NCBI RefSeq assembly: GCF_900635455.1
Contig: NZ_LR134116.1
Coordinates: 248,001 to 312,000 of the forward strand
Reading direction: 5' to 3'
Origin: Yersinia intermedia
GTDB lineage: Bacteria; Pseudomonadota; Gammaproteobacteria; Enterobacterales; Enterobacteriaceae
Length of the DNA stretch: 64,000 nucleotides
Shown here one piece after another: positions 17,928 through 26,570 of this stretch. The position numbers were made by a program, and so were the translations under genes. The notes beneath the pieces were generated by a model. That model worked only from the letters and a program-made list of their open reading frames with translations. It was not told the DNA's origin and ran no database searches. Position 1 is the first letter of the stretch, and every line of letters begins with the position of its first letter.

Positions 17928-18458
17928 TATTAAATACCTGATAGTCCGTTATATATAAAATCCTTATCCAAATGGAAAGGAATTAATGATGCTTGTGGCT
18001 TTTATGGTGATGATAATGAGGGCGTTAAAATCATGTTAATACACTTCCACATAAGCCGAAAAGAACACTAACATTTAAAATGGTATTTTTTCAAGTAAGA
18101 GTTAGTCCTATTTTATAATTGTGGCCTTGTTGTATTTCATAATGTTATGAATGTCTTTGTTTATATTTCCAGCATTTATATTTAATGGTTTTTTTGTTTT
18201 AATTTATAGGTTGCATTATAGTTTTATTAATTTTTATTTAATGATTAGTTTTATTTTATTAGTTGATGGTGTTATTTCGGTTGTTAATTTATCTGATGTT
18301 TTGCGTTAATTTTTATGTCATTTTTCTGTCACGTTAAAGTTATATTTCTGTCATGAAACGGTGTCATGTTTGCTTGCGAACAAAAACTGATTTATTTCGC
18401 TCACTTGTCCACAGTAATTCATTGATGTGAGCCATACAGATTTATTCAGGGGCCAGAT
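17928..18458. promoter_or_regulatory. AT-rich divergent region between fimbrial operon and ugpB
   Basis: This 531-base region has no credible ORF. From about 18050 to 18310 it is dominated by A and T, with long T-runs, much richer in AT than the neighbouring core genes. It must hold the fimbrial promoter on the minus strand and the ugp promoter on the plus strand. AT-rich sequence of this kind is a typical H-NS target; that is inference. Confidence 0.6.
18315..18332 (+). promoter_or_regulatory. Pho box (PhoB site) of ugpB
   Basis: ATGTCATTTTTCTGTCAC closely matches the 18-bp Pho box CTGTCATAWAWCTGTCAY, with the TGTCA repeats exactly 11 bases apart (18316 and 18327). A further CTGTCAT at 18348-18354 lies in phase, another 22 bases on, and a GTGTCAT follows at 18361-18367. 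The ugp operon is a known PhoB target in E. coli. Confidence 0.8.
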
Positions 18459-19778
18459 ATGTTTAATAAAACCATTCGTAAAACATCGCTTTGCATTGCG
18501 CTGACATTGGCGTTTAGCGCCAATGCGATGGCAGTGACTGAAATCCCTTTCTGGCATTCGATGGAAGGGGAGTTAGGTGTAGAAGTTAATTCATTAGCTG
18601 ACCGATTTAACCAGTCCCATAGCGACTATAAAATCGTGCCTGTTTATAAAGGGAACTACGAGCAGAGCTTGGCGGCTGGGATTGCAGCATTCCGCTCCGG
18701 TAAAGCCCCCGCGATTTTGCAGGTATATGAAGTGGGTACTGCCACCATGATGGCCAGCAAGGCGATTAAGCCAGTATTCCAAGTATTTAAAGATGCCAAT
18801 ATCAAATTTGATGAGTCCGTGTTTGTACCAACAGTAGCCGGTTATTACACCGATGCCAAAACCGGCCACTTATTATCTCAACCATTTAACAGTTCCACTC
18901 CTGTGTTGTACTACAACAAAGATGCCTTTAAGAAAGCGGGGCTGAACCCGGATCAGCCGCCAAAAACCTGGCAGGAACTGGCTGCGGATACTGCAAAACT
19001 GCGTGCTGCGGGTTCAAGCTGTGGGTACGCCAGCGGCTGGCAGGGTTGGATTCAAATTGAAAACTTCAGTGCCTGGCACGGTCAACCTATTGCCAGCCGT
19101 AACAATGGCTTTGATGGCACTGATGCGGTACTGGAATTCAATAAGCCAGTACAGGTTAAGCACATCCAGTTGCTGGCAGATATGAATAAAAAAGGCGATT
19201 TCACCTATTTTGGCCGCAAAGATGAGTCCACTGCCAAGTTCTATAACGGTGATTGTGCCATTACCACTGCTTCTTCAGGTTCCCTTGCGGATATTCGCCA
19301 TTACGCCAAATTTAACTATGGCGTTGGCATGATGCCTTACGATGCGGACGAAAAAAATGCACCACAAAATGCCATTATCGGCGGTGCTAGTCTCTGGGTG
19401 ATGGATGGCAAAGATAAAGATACTTACAAAGGTGTAGCTGAATTCCTGCAATACTTGGCTCAACCGGAAATTGCTGCTGAATGGCATCAGAAGACGGGTT
19501 ACCTACCAATTACGACGGCAGCCTATGAGCTGACTAAACAGCAAGGTTTCTATGATAAGAACCCAGGTGCTGATGTAGCGACTCGCCAGATGTTGAACAA
19601 ACCGCCATTGCCATACACCAAAGGTTTGCGTTTGGGCAACATGCCACAGATTCGCACCGTGGTAGATGAAGAGCTGGAAGGGGTGTGGACCGGTAAGAAA
19701 ACGCCTCAAGCTGCGTTGGATGGTGCCGTTAAGCGCGGTGATGTGCTACTGCGCCGCTTTGAACAAGCGAATAAATAA
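18459..19778 (+). CDS. ugpB: sn-glycerol-3-phosphate-binding periplasmic protein UgpB
   Basis: UgpB is the receptor of the Ugp ABC importer for glycerol-3-phosphate and glycerophosphodiesters. The 439-residue protein has a signal peptide ending FSANAMA and a mature start [15 protein letters not shown], diagnostic for UgpB. Other family stretches include [13 protein letters not shown] and the C-terminal [21 protein letters not shown]. An AGGGGCCAGAT stretch precedes the ATG as ribosome binding site. It is the first gene of ugpBAECQ behind Pho boxes, so induction by phosphate starvation is expected. Confidence 0.96.
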   Translation: MFNKTIRKTSLCIALTLAFSANAMAVTEIPFWHSMEGELGVEVNSLADRFNQSHSDYKIVPVYKGNYEQSLAAGIAAFRSGKAPAILQVYEVGTATMMASKAIKPVFQVFKDANIKFDESVFVPTVAGYYTDAKTGHLLSQPFNSSTPVLYYNKDAFKKAGLNPDQPPKTWQELAADTAKLRAAGSSCGYASGWQGWIQIENFSAWHGQPIASRNNGFDGTDAVLEFNKPVQVKHIQLLADMNKKGDFTYFGRKDESTAKFYNGDCAITTASSGSLADIRHYAKFNYGVGMMPYDADEKNAPQNAIIGGASLWVMDGKDKDTYKGVAEFLQYLAQPEIAAEWHQKTGYLPITTAAYELTKQQGFYDKNPGADVATRQMLNKPPLPYTKGLRLGNMPQIRTVVDEELEGVWTGKKTPQAALDGAVKRGDVLLRRFEQANK

Positions 19779-19801
19779 GGTTACTTGGCTACCTGGCTTG
19801 C

Positions 19802-19832
19802 CCGTTTGGGAGCGCTGTCTGCACCCAAACGG
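19802..19832 (+). terminator. Intercistronic hairpin between ugpB and ugpA
   Basis: CCGTTTGGG (19802-19810) pairs with CCCAAACGG (19824-19832) around a 13-base loop, 23 bases after the ugpB stop, without a T-run. It probably stabilises the ugpB message or attenuates downstream genes. Confidence 0.55.
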
Positions 19833-19940
19833 CCTGCGCCAGTAACGGCAAATAGCGTTGTACAGTATTGAGTTAGGACGCCACATTTTTGATTAGCACT
19901 CTGGTGTTATCAATACGTCGTCGGATAAACGGTTAATTTT

Positions 19941-20828
19941 ATGTCATCTTCCCGTCCCGGTTTTTCCTGTAGTTGGTTGCCTTACCTGCTGGTATTGCCC
20001 CAATTGGTCATTACCGCTGTTTTCTTCCTCTGGCCTGCGGGTGAGGCGCTGTGGTACTCAGTACAAATGTTAGATCCCTTCGGTCTCTCCAGTGAGTTTG
20101 TTGGGCTGAGTAACTTTATTCAGCTTTTTCAGGATGAATATTATTTGGCTTCGTTTTATACCACGCTGATTTTTAGCTCGCTGGTGGCCGGTATTGGTTT
20201 GATTGTTTCGCTGTTTCTGGCTGCCATGGTGGATTACGTTCTGCGTGGCAGCCGTATCTATCAAACCTTAATGATTCTGCCGTATGCGGTGGCCCCTGCT
20301 GTCGCTGCCGTATTGTGGATTTTCCTATTCAATCCGGGGCTGGGGTTGATAACACATTTCCTTGCCACATTGGGTTACAACTGGAACCACGCGCAAAACA
20401 GCGGGCAGGCCATGTTCTTGGTAGTGTTGGCTTCAGTATGGAAGCAAATCAGCTATAACTTCCTGTTTTTCCTCGCCGCGCTGCAATCTATTCCGCGTTC
20501 ATTGGTTGAAGCCGCTGTTATCGACGGCGCCGGGCCAGTGCGCCGCTTCTTCAATCTGGTGCTGCCGCTGATTTCACCGGTCAGTTTCTTCCTGCTGGTG
20601 GTGAATCTGGTCTATGCCTTCTTCGATACTTTCCCCGTTATTGATGCGGCGACAGGCGGTGGGCCGATGCAGGCCACGACGACCTTGATTTATAAGATTT
20701 ATCGCGAAGGCTTTGCTGGCCTGGATTTATCGAGCTCTGCCGCTCAGTCGGTGGTGCTGATGTTGCTGGTGATTGGCCTGACGGTTATCCAGTTCCGCTT
20801 TGTTGAACGTAAGGTGCGTTACCAATGA
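19941..20828 (+). CDS. ugpA: Glycerol-3-phosphate ABC permease UgpA
   Basis: UgpA is one of two membrane subunits of the Ugp importer, 295 residues, with six predicted membrane segments. It carries the EAA loop ([21 protein letters not shown]) that contacts the UgpC ATPase. It is 162 bases downstream of ugpB and overlaps ugpE by ATGA. Confidence 0.96.
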   Translation: MSSSRPGFSCSWLPYLLVLPQLVITAVFFLWPAGEALWYSVQMLDPFGLSSEFVGLSNFIQLFQDEYYLASFYTTLIFSSLVAGIGLIVSLFLAAMVDYVLRGSRIYQTLMILPYAVAPAVAAVLWIFLFNPGLGLITHFLATLGYNWNHAQNSGQAMFLVVLASVWKQISYNFLFFLAALQSIPRSLVEAAVIDGAGPVRRFFNLVLPLISPVSFFLLVVNLVYAFFDTFPVIDAATGGGPMQATTTLIYKIYREGFAGLDLSSSAAQSVVLMLLVIGLTVIQFRFVERKVRYQ

Positions 20829-21670
20829 TAGAGAATCGTCGCGGGCTGGATATCTTTTGTCACGTCATGCTGATTATCGGCGTGTTACTGATCTTATTCC
20901 CACTGTATGTGGCTTTTGTTGCCGCGTCGCTAGATGACACCCAAGTGTTTCAGGTACCGATGACTCTGATACCTGGGCCTTATTTGTGGCAGAACATTAG
21001 TCACATCTGGCATGCCGGGGTGGGGAATAACAGTGCACCGTTCGGGTTGATGTTGTTTAACAGTTTTGTGATGGCGTTTGCGATTACTGTTGGCAAAATC
21101 ACCGTGTCGATGTTGTCGGCTTATGCCATCGTTTACTTTCGCTTCCCGCTACGTAACCTGTTTTTTTGGTTGATTTTCCTGACACTGATGCTGCCGGTGG
21201 AAGTGCGTATTTTCCCAACAATTCAGGTGATTGCGAACCTGAATATGCTCGACAGTTATACCGGTTTGACCCTGCCGCTGATGGCGTCAGCTACCGCAAC
21301 GTTCTTATTCCGCCAGTTCTTTATGACCTTGCCCGATGAGCTATTGGAAGCGGCGCGTATTGATGGTGCCGGGGCGATGCGCTTTTTTTGGGATATCGTA
21401 TTGCCACTATCTAAAACCAATTTGGCCGCACTGTTTGTTATCACTTTTATCTATGGTTGGAACCAATATCTTTGGCCAATTCTGATTACCAGCGATGCCT
21501 CTATGGGCACTGCGGTGGCTGGGATAAGGAGCATGATCTCTAGCTCAGGTGCGCCAACCCAATGGAATCAGGTGATGGCAGCGATGATCCTGACTTTAAT
21601 TCCACCGGTCGCGGTGGTCCTTCTGATGCAGCGTTGGTTTGTACGCGGCCTGGTAGACAGTGAGAAGTGA
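20825..21670 (+). CDS. ugpE: Glycerol-3-phosphate ABC permease UgpE
   Basis: UgpE is the second membrane subunit of the Ugp importer, 281 residues and six predicted membrane segments. The EAA loop [21 protein letters not shown] is present, and the C-terminal [13 protein letters not shown] ending appears as [13 protein letters not shown]. It overlaps ugpA by 4 bases and is followed by ugpC after 6. Confidence 0.96.
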   Translation: MIENRRGLDIFCHVMLIIGVLLILFPLYVAFVAASLDDTQVFQVPMTLIPGPYLWQNISHIWHAGVGNNSAPFGLMLFNSFVMAFAITVGKITVSMLSAYAIVYFRFPLRNLFFWLIFLTLMLPVEVRIFPTIQVIANLNMLDSYTGLTLPLMASATATFLFRQFFMTLPDELLEAARIDGAGAMRFFWDIVLPLSKTNLAALFVITFIYGWNQYLWPILITSDASMGTAVAGIRSMISSSGAPTQWNQVMAAMILTLIPPVAVVLLMQRWFVRGLVDSEK

Positions 21671-21676
21671 TCTGAT

Positions 21677-22750
21677 ATGGCATGTTTAAAACTTCAGGCA
21701 GTAACCAAATCTTATGACGGCATCACGCCGGTGATTAAACAAATTGATTTAGATGTTGCCGACGGTGAATTTATCGTGATGGTTGGCCCCTCCGGTTGTG
21801 GTAAATCAACGCTGCTGCGTATGGTTGCTGGATTGGAGCGCACCACCAGTGGTGATATCTATATTGATAATCAGCGGGTTACCCATCTTGAACCCAAAGA
21901 TCGTGGCATCGCGATGGTGTTTCAGAACTACGCGCTGTATCCCCACATGAGTGTGTTTGACAACATGGCTTATGGCCTAAAAATTCGTGGTTTTGGCAAA
22001 GAGCAGATCCGCCAGCGAGTGGATGAAGCCGCACGTATTCTGGAGCTGCAACCGCTACTAAAACGCAAACCGCGTGAACTATCTGGCGGCCAGCGGCAGC
22101 GGGTGGCAATGGGGCGGGCCATTGTGCGTGAACCGGCGGTTTTCTTGTTTGATGAGCCTCTTTCTAATCTGGATGCCAAGCTGCGGGTGCAGATGCGCCT
22201 TGAGCTGCAACAGTTGCACCGCCGGCTAAAAACCACCAGTCTGTATGTGACTCATGATCAGGTTGAGGCGATGACATTGGCTCAGCGGGTGATTGTGATG
22301 AACAAAGGTGTGGCGGAGCAAATCGGTACGCCAAGCGAGGTTTACCAACGGCCTGCGACACTGTTTGTGGCCAGTTTTATCGGCTCGCCTGCGATGAATT
22401 TGTTAGCCGGAACCGTCAGCCCGGATGGCGGTGCGTTTATTTTATCTGATGGCCTAACTCTGCCGTTGGAATTGCCACGGCCACAATGGGCGGATCGGCG
22501 CTTGACCCTGGGTATCCGCCCGGAGCATATTCAGCAGGCAACTTCGGCGCAGGGCATTGCGATGCCACTATTAACGCTGGAGTTGTTGGGTGCAGACAAT
22601 CTGGCCCATGGTCAGTGGGGGGGGCAGAGTGTTATTGCCCGCCTATCCCATGAGGAAATGCCTGCGGTGGGTAGTACATTACATTTATATTTACCGCCAA
22701 CGGCGCTGCACTTTTTTGATTCAGATAGCGGACTACGGATGGAATCATGA
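21677..22750 (+). CDS. ugpC: Glycerol-3-phosphate ABC ATPase UgpC
   Basis: UgpC is the ATPase of the Ugp importer, MalK type, 357 residues. Walker [10 protein letters not shown] (37-45), signature [15 protein letters not shown] and Walker [16 protein letters not shown] lie in the N-terminal domain; a C-terminal TOBE regulatory domain (GIRPEHIQ) follows. In E. coli UgpC can partly replace MalK. It overlaps ugpQ by ATGA. Confidence 0.96.
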   Translation: MACLKLQAVTKSYDGITPVIKQIDLDVADGEFIVMVGPSGCGKSTLLRMVAGLERTTSGDIYIDNQRVTHLEPKDRGIAMVFQNYALYPHMSVFDNMAYGLKIRGFGKEQIRQRVDEAARILELQPLLKRKPRELSGGQRQRVAMGRAIVREPAVFLFDEPLSNLDAKLRVQMRLELQQLHRRLKTTSLYVTHDQVEAMTLAQRVIVMNKGVAEQIGTPSEVYQRPATLFVASFIGSPAMNLLAGTVSPDGGAFILSDGLTLPLELPRPQWADRRLTLGIRPEHIQQATSAQGIAMPLLTLELLGADNLAHGQWGGQSVIARLSHEEMPAVGSTLHLYLPPTALHFFDSDSGLRMES

Positions 22751-23487
22751 GTAAAAACTGGCCTTACCCTTCGATCGTCGCTCACCGTGGTGGCGGTTCA
22801 CTGGCACCGGAAAATACCTTGGCAGCCATTGATGTTGGCGCTCGTCATGGTCACAAGATGATTGAGTTTGACGTCAAATTATCGCAAGACGGCCAGATCT
22901 TTCTATTGCATGACGACACGTTGGAACGCACCAGTAACGGCTGGGGAGTTGCCGGCGATTTGCCGTGGGAAAAACTTTTTCAGTTAGATGCCGGAGACTG
23001 GTATAGCACGGCATTTCGTGGTGAGCGCCTGCCTCTTTTATCTGAAGTGGCTGCTCGTTGTGCACAGCATGGTATGGCCGCTAATATTGAGATTAAACCC
23101 ACCACCGGCGCTGAAATACCCACTGGTCGAGCCATTGCGCTGGCTGCCCGCCTGTTGTGGCAAGGTCAGGCGATACCGCCGTTATTGTCCTCTTTTTCGT
23201 TTGATGCATTAGCGGCGGCGCAGCAGGCTGCACCTGAGCTACCACGTGGTTTATTGTTGGATAAATGGGATGACAACTGGCAGGCGATGACCCGTCAGTT
23301 GGATTGTGTCTCTTTGCACATTAACCACAAACAATTGACTGCGGAGCGAGTGGCGTTACTCAAAGCCGCCGGGTTGCATATTTTGGTCTATACCGTCAAC
23401 CAACCGGCGCGTGCGCAGGAATTGTTAAAGTGGGGCGTTGACTGTATCTGTACTGACCGTATAGATTTGATATGCCCTCGTCCTTGA
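22747..23487 (+). CDS. ugpQ: Glycerophosphodiester phosphodiesterase UgpQ
   Basis: UgpQ is a cytoplasmic enzyme that hydrolyses imported glycerophosphodiesters to glycerol-3-phosphate and an alcohol. The GDPD motifs are intact: HRGG at 13-16, PENT at 21-24, the metal-binding E40 and D42 (IEFDVKLS) and H55 in [13 protein letters not shown]. At 246 residues it matches E. coli (247). It is the last gene of the ugp operon and overlaps ugpC by 4 bases. Its stop codon lies within an inverted-repeat element. Confidence 0.95.
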   Translation: MSKNWPYPSIVAHRGGGSLAPENTLAAIDVGARHGHKMIEFDVKLSQDGQIFLLHDDTLERTSNGWGVAGDLPWEKLFQLDAGDWYSTAFRGERLPLLSEVAARCAQHGMAANIEIKPTTGAEIPTGRAIALAARLLWQGQAIPPLLSSFSFDALAAAQQAAPELPRGLLLDKWDDNWQAMTRQLDCVSLHINHKQLTAERVALLKAAGLHILVYTVNQPARAQELLKWGVDCICTDRIDLICPRP

Positions 23488-23541
23488 AGCTACAGGGGGG
23501 TTAGCTTGCTGCCTACCTACCTGTAACTCCAATGACTTTGA
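23484..23541. repeat. Imperfect inverted repeat, possible ERIC remnant
   Basis: TTGAAGCTACAGG (23484-23496) and CCTGTAACTCCAA (23520-23532) are inverted repeats matching at 11 of 13 positions. The ends resemble the termini of Yersinia ERIC elements (CTTGAAGTTGCAG and CTGCAACTCGAAT). It could be an internally deleted ERIC or simply the ugpQ terminator stem. It overlaps the ugpQ stop codon. Confidence 0.4.
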
Positions 23542-23565
23542 TATAAATAAAACAGGAAACAGAGT

Positions 23566-23598
23566 AGGTCAGCCATTCTTACATTTACGGGCTGACCT
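23566..23598 (+). promoter_or_regulatory. Hairpin upstream of the AEC permease gene
   Basis: AGGTCAGCC (23566-23574) pairs perfectly with GGCTGACCT (23590-23598) across 15 bases. It ends 25 bases before the start of the next gene. There is no T-run; an operator or 5'-UTR structure is possible. Confidence 0.4.
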
Positions 23599-23623
23599 GG
23601 CCCGGCTTGACAGGAAGTGAACC

Positions 23624-24580
23624 ATGCCCGCCTTTGTTATTTCGCTCTGGCACCAGATTGTGTTGTCTTCACCGCTATTTGTATTGCTTGCTTTGGGTTA
23701 CTGTTTGGTACGATTTGGTAAATGGCCCTCTGCCATAACTGATGGCTTGACCCGCTTTGTTTTCTCCCTCGCATTGCCCGCTATGCTGTTTCGTATGATG
23801 TGCGATTTCTCTGAGCGCCCAGCGGTGGATGCGCGCCTGCTGATTGCCTTTTTTGGTAGTTGTTTGGTGGTGTTTATTATCGGGCGGGTTGTTGCCAGCC
23901 GGATATTTCATCTGGATGGCGTGTCCGGTTCCGTTTTTGCCCTCGGCGGCATTTTCTCTAATAACGTGATGCTGGGCCTGCCTATTGCCACCATTATGTT
24001 GGGGGAGAAATCAATCCCAGCAGTGGCGTTGGTTTTGGTGTTTAACGGCCTGATCCTCTGGACATTAGTCACCATCTCCGTGGAGTGGGCGCGCAATGGC
24101 TCGCCAACACTGGCGGGCTTTGCGAAAACTGCCCGTAGTGTGCTGACTAACCCTCTGATTATCGGCATTATTTCTGGTACTTTATTCAGCCTGACGGGTC
24201 TGCAATTACCGCAGTTTATTGATCAACCCGTAACGATGTTAGGGCAAGTAGCGCCGCCGTTGTCACTGATTGTATTGGGTATGGGGTTGGCAGAATATCG
24301 CGTCACGGAAGGCTGGCAAATCAGCAGTGCTATCTGTTTTCTCAAATTGATTGTTCAGCCGATGGTGATTTGGGCATTGGCATGGGCGATGGGCTTGCCA
24401 GAGCTTGAAACGCAGGTGGTGGTATTACTGGGATCAATGGCTACCGGTGTGAATGTGTACTTGATGTCACGCCAGTTTAATGTATTGACTGGCCCCGCAG
24501 CCGCCAGTTTGGTGATGTCGACGGTCTTGGCCGCAGTCACCACACCATTGATCCTGACTATTATCGGCGTGGGGATGTAA
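23624..24580 (+). CDS. AEC-family (auxin efflux carrier-like) permease
   Basis: This inner-membrane transporter of 318 residues has ten predicted hydrophobic segments. AEC-family features include the N-terminal half ending SNNVMLGLPIATIMLGE and the second half with PLSLIVLGMGLAEY and GVNVYLMSRQFN. Bacterial members include malonate, malate and lactate carriers and many of unknown substrate; the substrate here cannot be told. A GGAAGTGAACC ribosome binding site precedes the ATG. It stands alone between ugpQ and bioP and is not found at this place in E. coli. Confidence 0.8.
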   Translation: MPAFVISLWHQIVLSSPLFVLLALGYCLVRFGKWPSAITDGLTRFVFSLALPAMLFRMMCDFSERPAVDARLLIAFFGSCLVVFIIGRVVASRIFHLDGVSGSVFALGGIFSNNVMLGLPIATIMLGEKSIPAVALVLVFNGLILWTLVTISVEWARNGSPTLAGFAKTARSVLTNPLIIGIISGTLFSLTGLQLPQFIDQPVTMLGQVAPPLSLIVLGMGLAEYRVTEGWQISSAICFLKLIVQPMVIWALAWAMGLPELETQVVVLLGSMATGVNVYLMSRQFNVLTGPAAASLVMSTVLAAVTTPLILTIIGVGM

Positions 24581-24709
24581 CTCTCGGATGATTATTGGAA
24601 TAGTACCAGAGATGAAGAAAGCTCAATTGGGTTAAATTCGAGCAGATGTAAACCTAGTTTATGTAAAGTTGCATGGCTGCTTCCGCTACAATTGCACTTT
24701 ATCATCTCA

Positions 24710-25624
24710 ATGAGCCAATCTATCGTGTTGTTACTGGTCGTTACCACCATTTTATGGGCATTTTCATTTAGCCTGATTGGCGAATATCTGGCAGGGCAGG
24801 TGGATAGCTGGTTCTCTGTGCTGATGCGGGTTGGGCTAGCTGCACTGGTCTTTTTGCCGTTTTTGCGCTGGAAAAACATCCACTGGCGGGTGATTTTGTT
24901 GTACATGGCCGTGGGTTCAATTCAGTTAGGTATCATGTACTTGTTCAGCTTCCGTGCGTATCTCTACCTGACGGTCCCGGAATTTTTGCTTTTCACGGTG
25001 ATGACCCCGCTGTATGTCACCTTGATCTATGATCTACTGCGCCGCCAGCGCCTGCGCTGGGGTTATGCCCTGAGTGCGTTACTGGCTGTAGTTGGGGCGG
25101 CTATCATTCGCTACGACCATTTGAGTGAGCATTTTTGGTGGGGATTGTTGCTGGTTCAGGCGGCAAACCTCTGTTTTGCTATCGGGCAAGTGGGCTACAA
25201 ACGCTTGATGGAAGTCCACCCGATCCCACAGCATGTAGCATTCTCATGGTTCTATATTGGTGCTTTCGCCGTCGCGGTTGTTGCCTGGTTTGCCTTTGGT
25301 AACCCACAAAAACTGCCCACGACGCAATTGCAGTGGGGCGTATTGGTGTGGTTGGGGGTGGGGGCTTCTGCGTTAGGTTATTTCATGTGGAACTATGGTG
25401 CGACACAAGTCGATGCTGGCACCCTGGGTATCATGAATAACGTGCATGTTCCGGCTGGGCTGCTGGTGAACCTGGCTATTTGGCAAGAAAAGCCCCATTG
25501 GCCCAGTTTTATCATTGGGGCCATTGTGATAATGGCTTCGCTATGGGTACATCGGCGTTGGGTCGCTCCGCATTCTTTACAAACGGCAGACTCTCGCAAG
25601 CGTGTTGCCGGGCCGAACGAATAA
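24710..25624 (+). CDS. bioP: Biotin transporter BioP (YigM), EamA/DMT family
   Basis: This inner-membrane protein of the drug/metabolite transporter superfamily is 304 residues with ten predicted membrane segments. It matches E. coli YigM/BioP nearly throughout ([15 protein letters not shown] motif as [39 protein letters not shown]). E. coli YigM is reported to import biotin. The ATG at 24710 is preferred; an upstream TTG frame is unlikely. In E. coli it also neighbours metR. Its last 113 bases overlap the 3' end of metR on the other strand. Confidence 0.88.
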   Translation: MSQSIVLLLVVTTILWAFSFSLIGEYLAGQVDSWFSVLMRVGLAALVFLPFLRWKNIHWRVILLYMAVGSIQLGIMYLFSFRAYLYLTVPEFLLFTVMTPLYVTLIYDLLRRQRLRWGYALSALLAVVGAAIIRYDHLSEHFWWGLLLVQAANLCFAIGQVGYKRLMEVHPIPQHVAFSWFYIGAFAVAVVAWFAFGNPQKLPTTQLQWGVLVWLGVGASALGYFMWNYGATQVDAGTLGIMNNVHVPAGLLVNLAIWQEKPHWPSFIIGAIVIMASLWVHRRWVAPHSLQTADSRKRVAGPNE

Positions 25625-26465
25625 AAGCTTCAGTAACCGGTTGGCGCTGCTCTCCATCACGGACGGCGGCGTACAACCGGCTCCATAAACCATTTCCCAG
25701 CGTTTTAGTGGTGACCAATCCCTGGCGTTCGAAACTCTCTACCACCCAATGTGGCAGGGCGGCGATCCCCATGCGCGCTGACACCATTTGAATCAGTAGC
25801 AAAGTATTATCCACATTCTTTAGAGGTGGATTAACTCCTGCGGGTTGCAGGAAATGCCGCCAGACATCTAACCGTTGCCGCTGCACCGGATAAATCATTA
25901 ACACTTCTTGTGCTAAATCTTCCGGCTCGATGCGAGCCTTATTGGCTAATGGGTGGTCTGGAGCCAGTACCAGACGCACCTCAAAATCAAACATTGGCGA
26001 ATAGTGCAAACCACTACGCGGCAAGATATCTGATGTCAGCACCAGATCCAGCTCCCCTTGCTGCAAGGCGGGTTGAGGATCGAAAGTCACGCCTGATTGG
26101 AAGTCCATCGCCACTTGCGGCCAGCTCTTGTGAAAATTGTCTAATGCAGGTGCCAGCCATTGAATACAGCTATGGCACTCGATGGCGATGCGCAGCGCAG
26201 TTTGGTGCGGCTCATTGCAGGTTTGCAGTGCCTGTTTAATTTGTGGCAGCACTTGTTCTGCGAGTTGTAACAAGATCTCTCCCTGCGTAGTGAAACGTAG
26301 CGGCTGGCTTTTACGCACAAACAGACGAAAGCCAAGGCGTTGTTCCAGATCACTGAACTGGTGAGACAAAGCCGATTGGGTCTGATGAAGTTGTGTTGCT
26401 GCCGCCGCCAGCGAGCCGGTATTACGCAAAGCTTGCAGGGTGCGTAAGTGTTTCAGTTCGATCAT
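25512..26465 (-). CDS. metR: Methionine regulon activator MetR (LysR family)
   Basis: MetR is the transcriptional activator of metE and other methionine genes, with homocysteine as coregulator. The 317-residue protein (same as E. coli) has an N-terminal winged helix-turn-helix ([19 protein letters not shown] near residues 18-36) and a periplasmic-binding-like effector domain. It is divergent from metE, as in E. coli, sharing a 105-base control region. The 3' end overlaps bioP tail to tail by 113 bases. Confidence 0.96.
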   Translation of the reverse strand: MIELKHLRTLQALRNTGSLAAAATQLHQTQSALSHQFSDLEQRLGFRLFVRKSQPLRFTTQGEILLQLAEQVLPQIKQALQTCNEPHQTALRIAIECHSCIQWLAPALDNFHKSWPQVAMDFQSGVTFDPQPALQQGELDLVLTSDILPRSGLHYSPMFDFEVRLVLAPDHPLANKARIEPEDLAQEVLMIYPVQRQRLDVWRHFLQPAGVNPPLKNVDNTLLLIQMVSARMGIAALPHWVVESFERQGLVTTKTLGNGLWSRLYAAVRDGEQRQPVTEAFIRSARQHACESLPFVKNAERPNADVPIAKPLSQWPQ

Positions 26466-26529
26466 GAGAGTCCTTCACAGTGACAGTGAACAAAATGCGC
26501 TTGTGGATTATACAGTACCTGCTGATTAT

Positions 26530-26553
26530 GGATGTGTAAACATCTGGATGGCT
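26530..26553. promoter_or_regulatory. Tandem MetJ-type met boxes before metE
   Basis: Three adjacent 8-mers in phase, GGATGTGT, AAACATCT and GGATGGCT, match the met box AGACGTCT at 5, 6 and 5 of 8 positions. Tandem 8-bp repeats of moderate quality are how MetJ operators are built. The location between metR and metE fits repression of both by MetJ with S-adenosylmethionine. Confidence 0.6.
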
Positions 26554-26570
26554 AAATGGGAAATATGACG

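Noticed and set aside
26474..26490. TTCAC-N7-GTGAA palindrome near the metR start as a MetR site
   Set aside because: The MetR consensus TGAA-N5-TTCA has the arms in the opposite orientation, and the element covers the metR ribosome binding site, so the match is not convincing.
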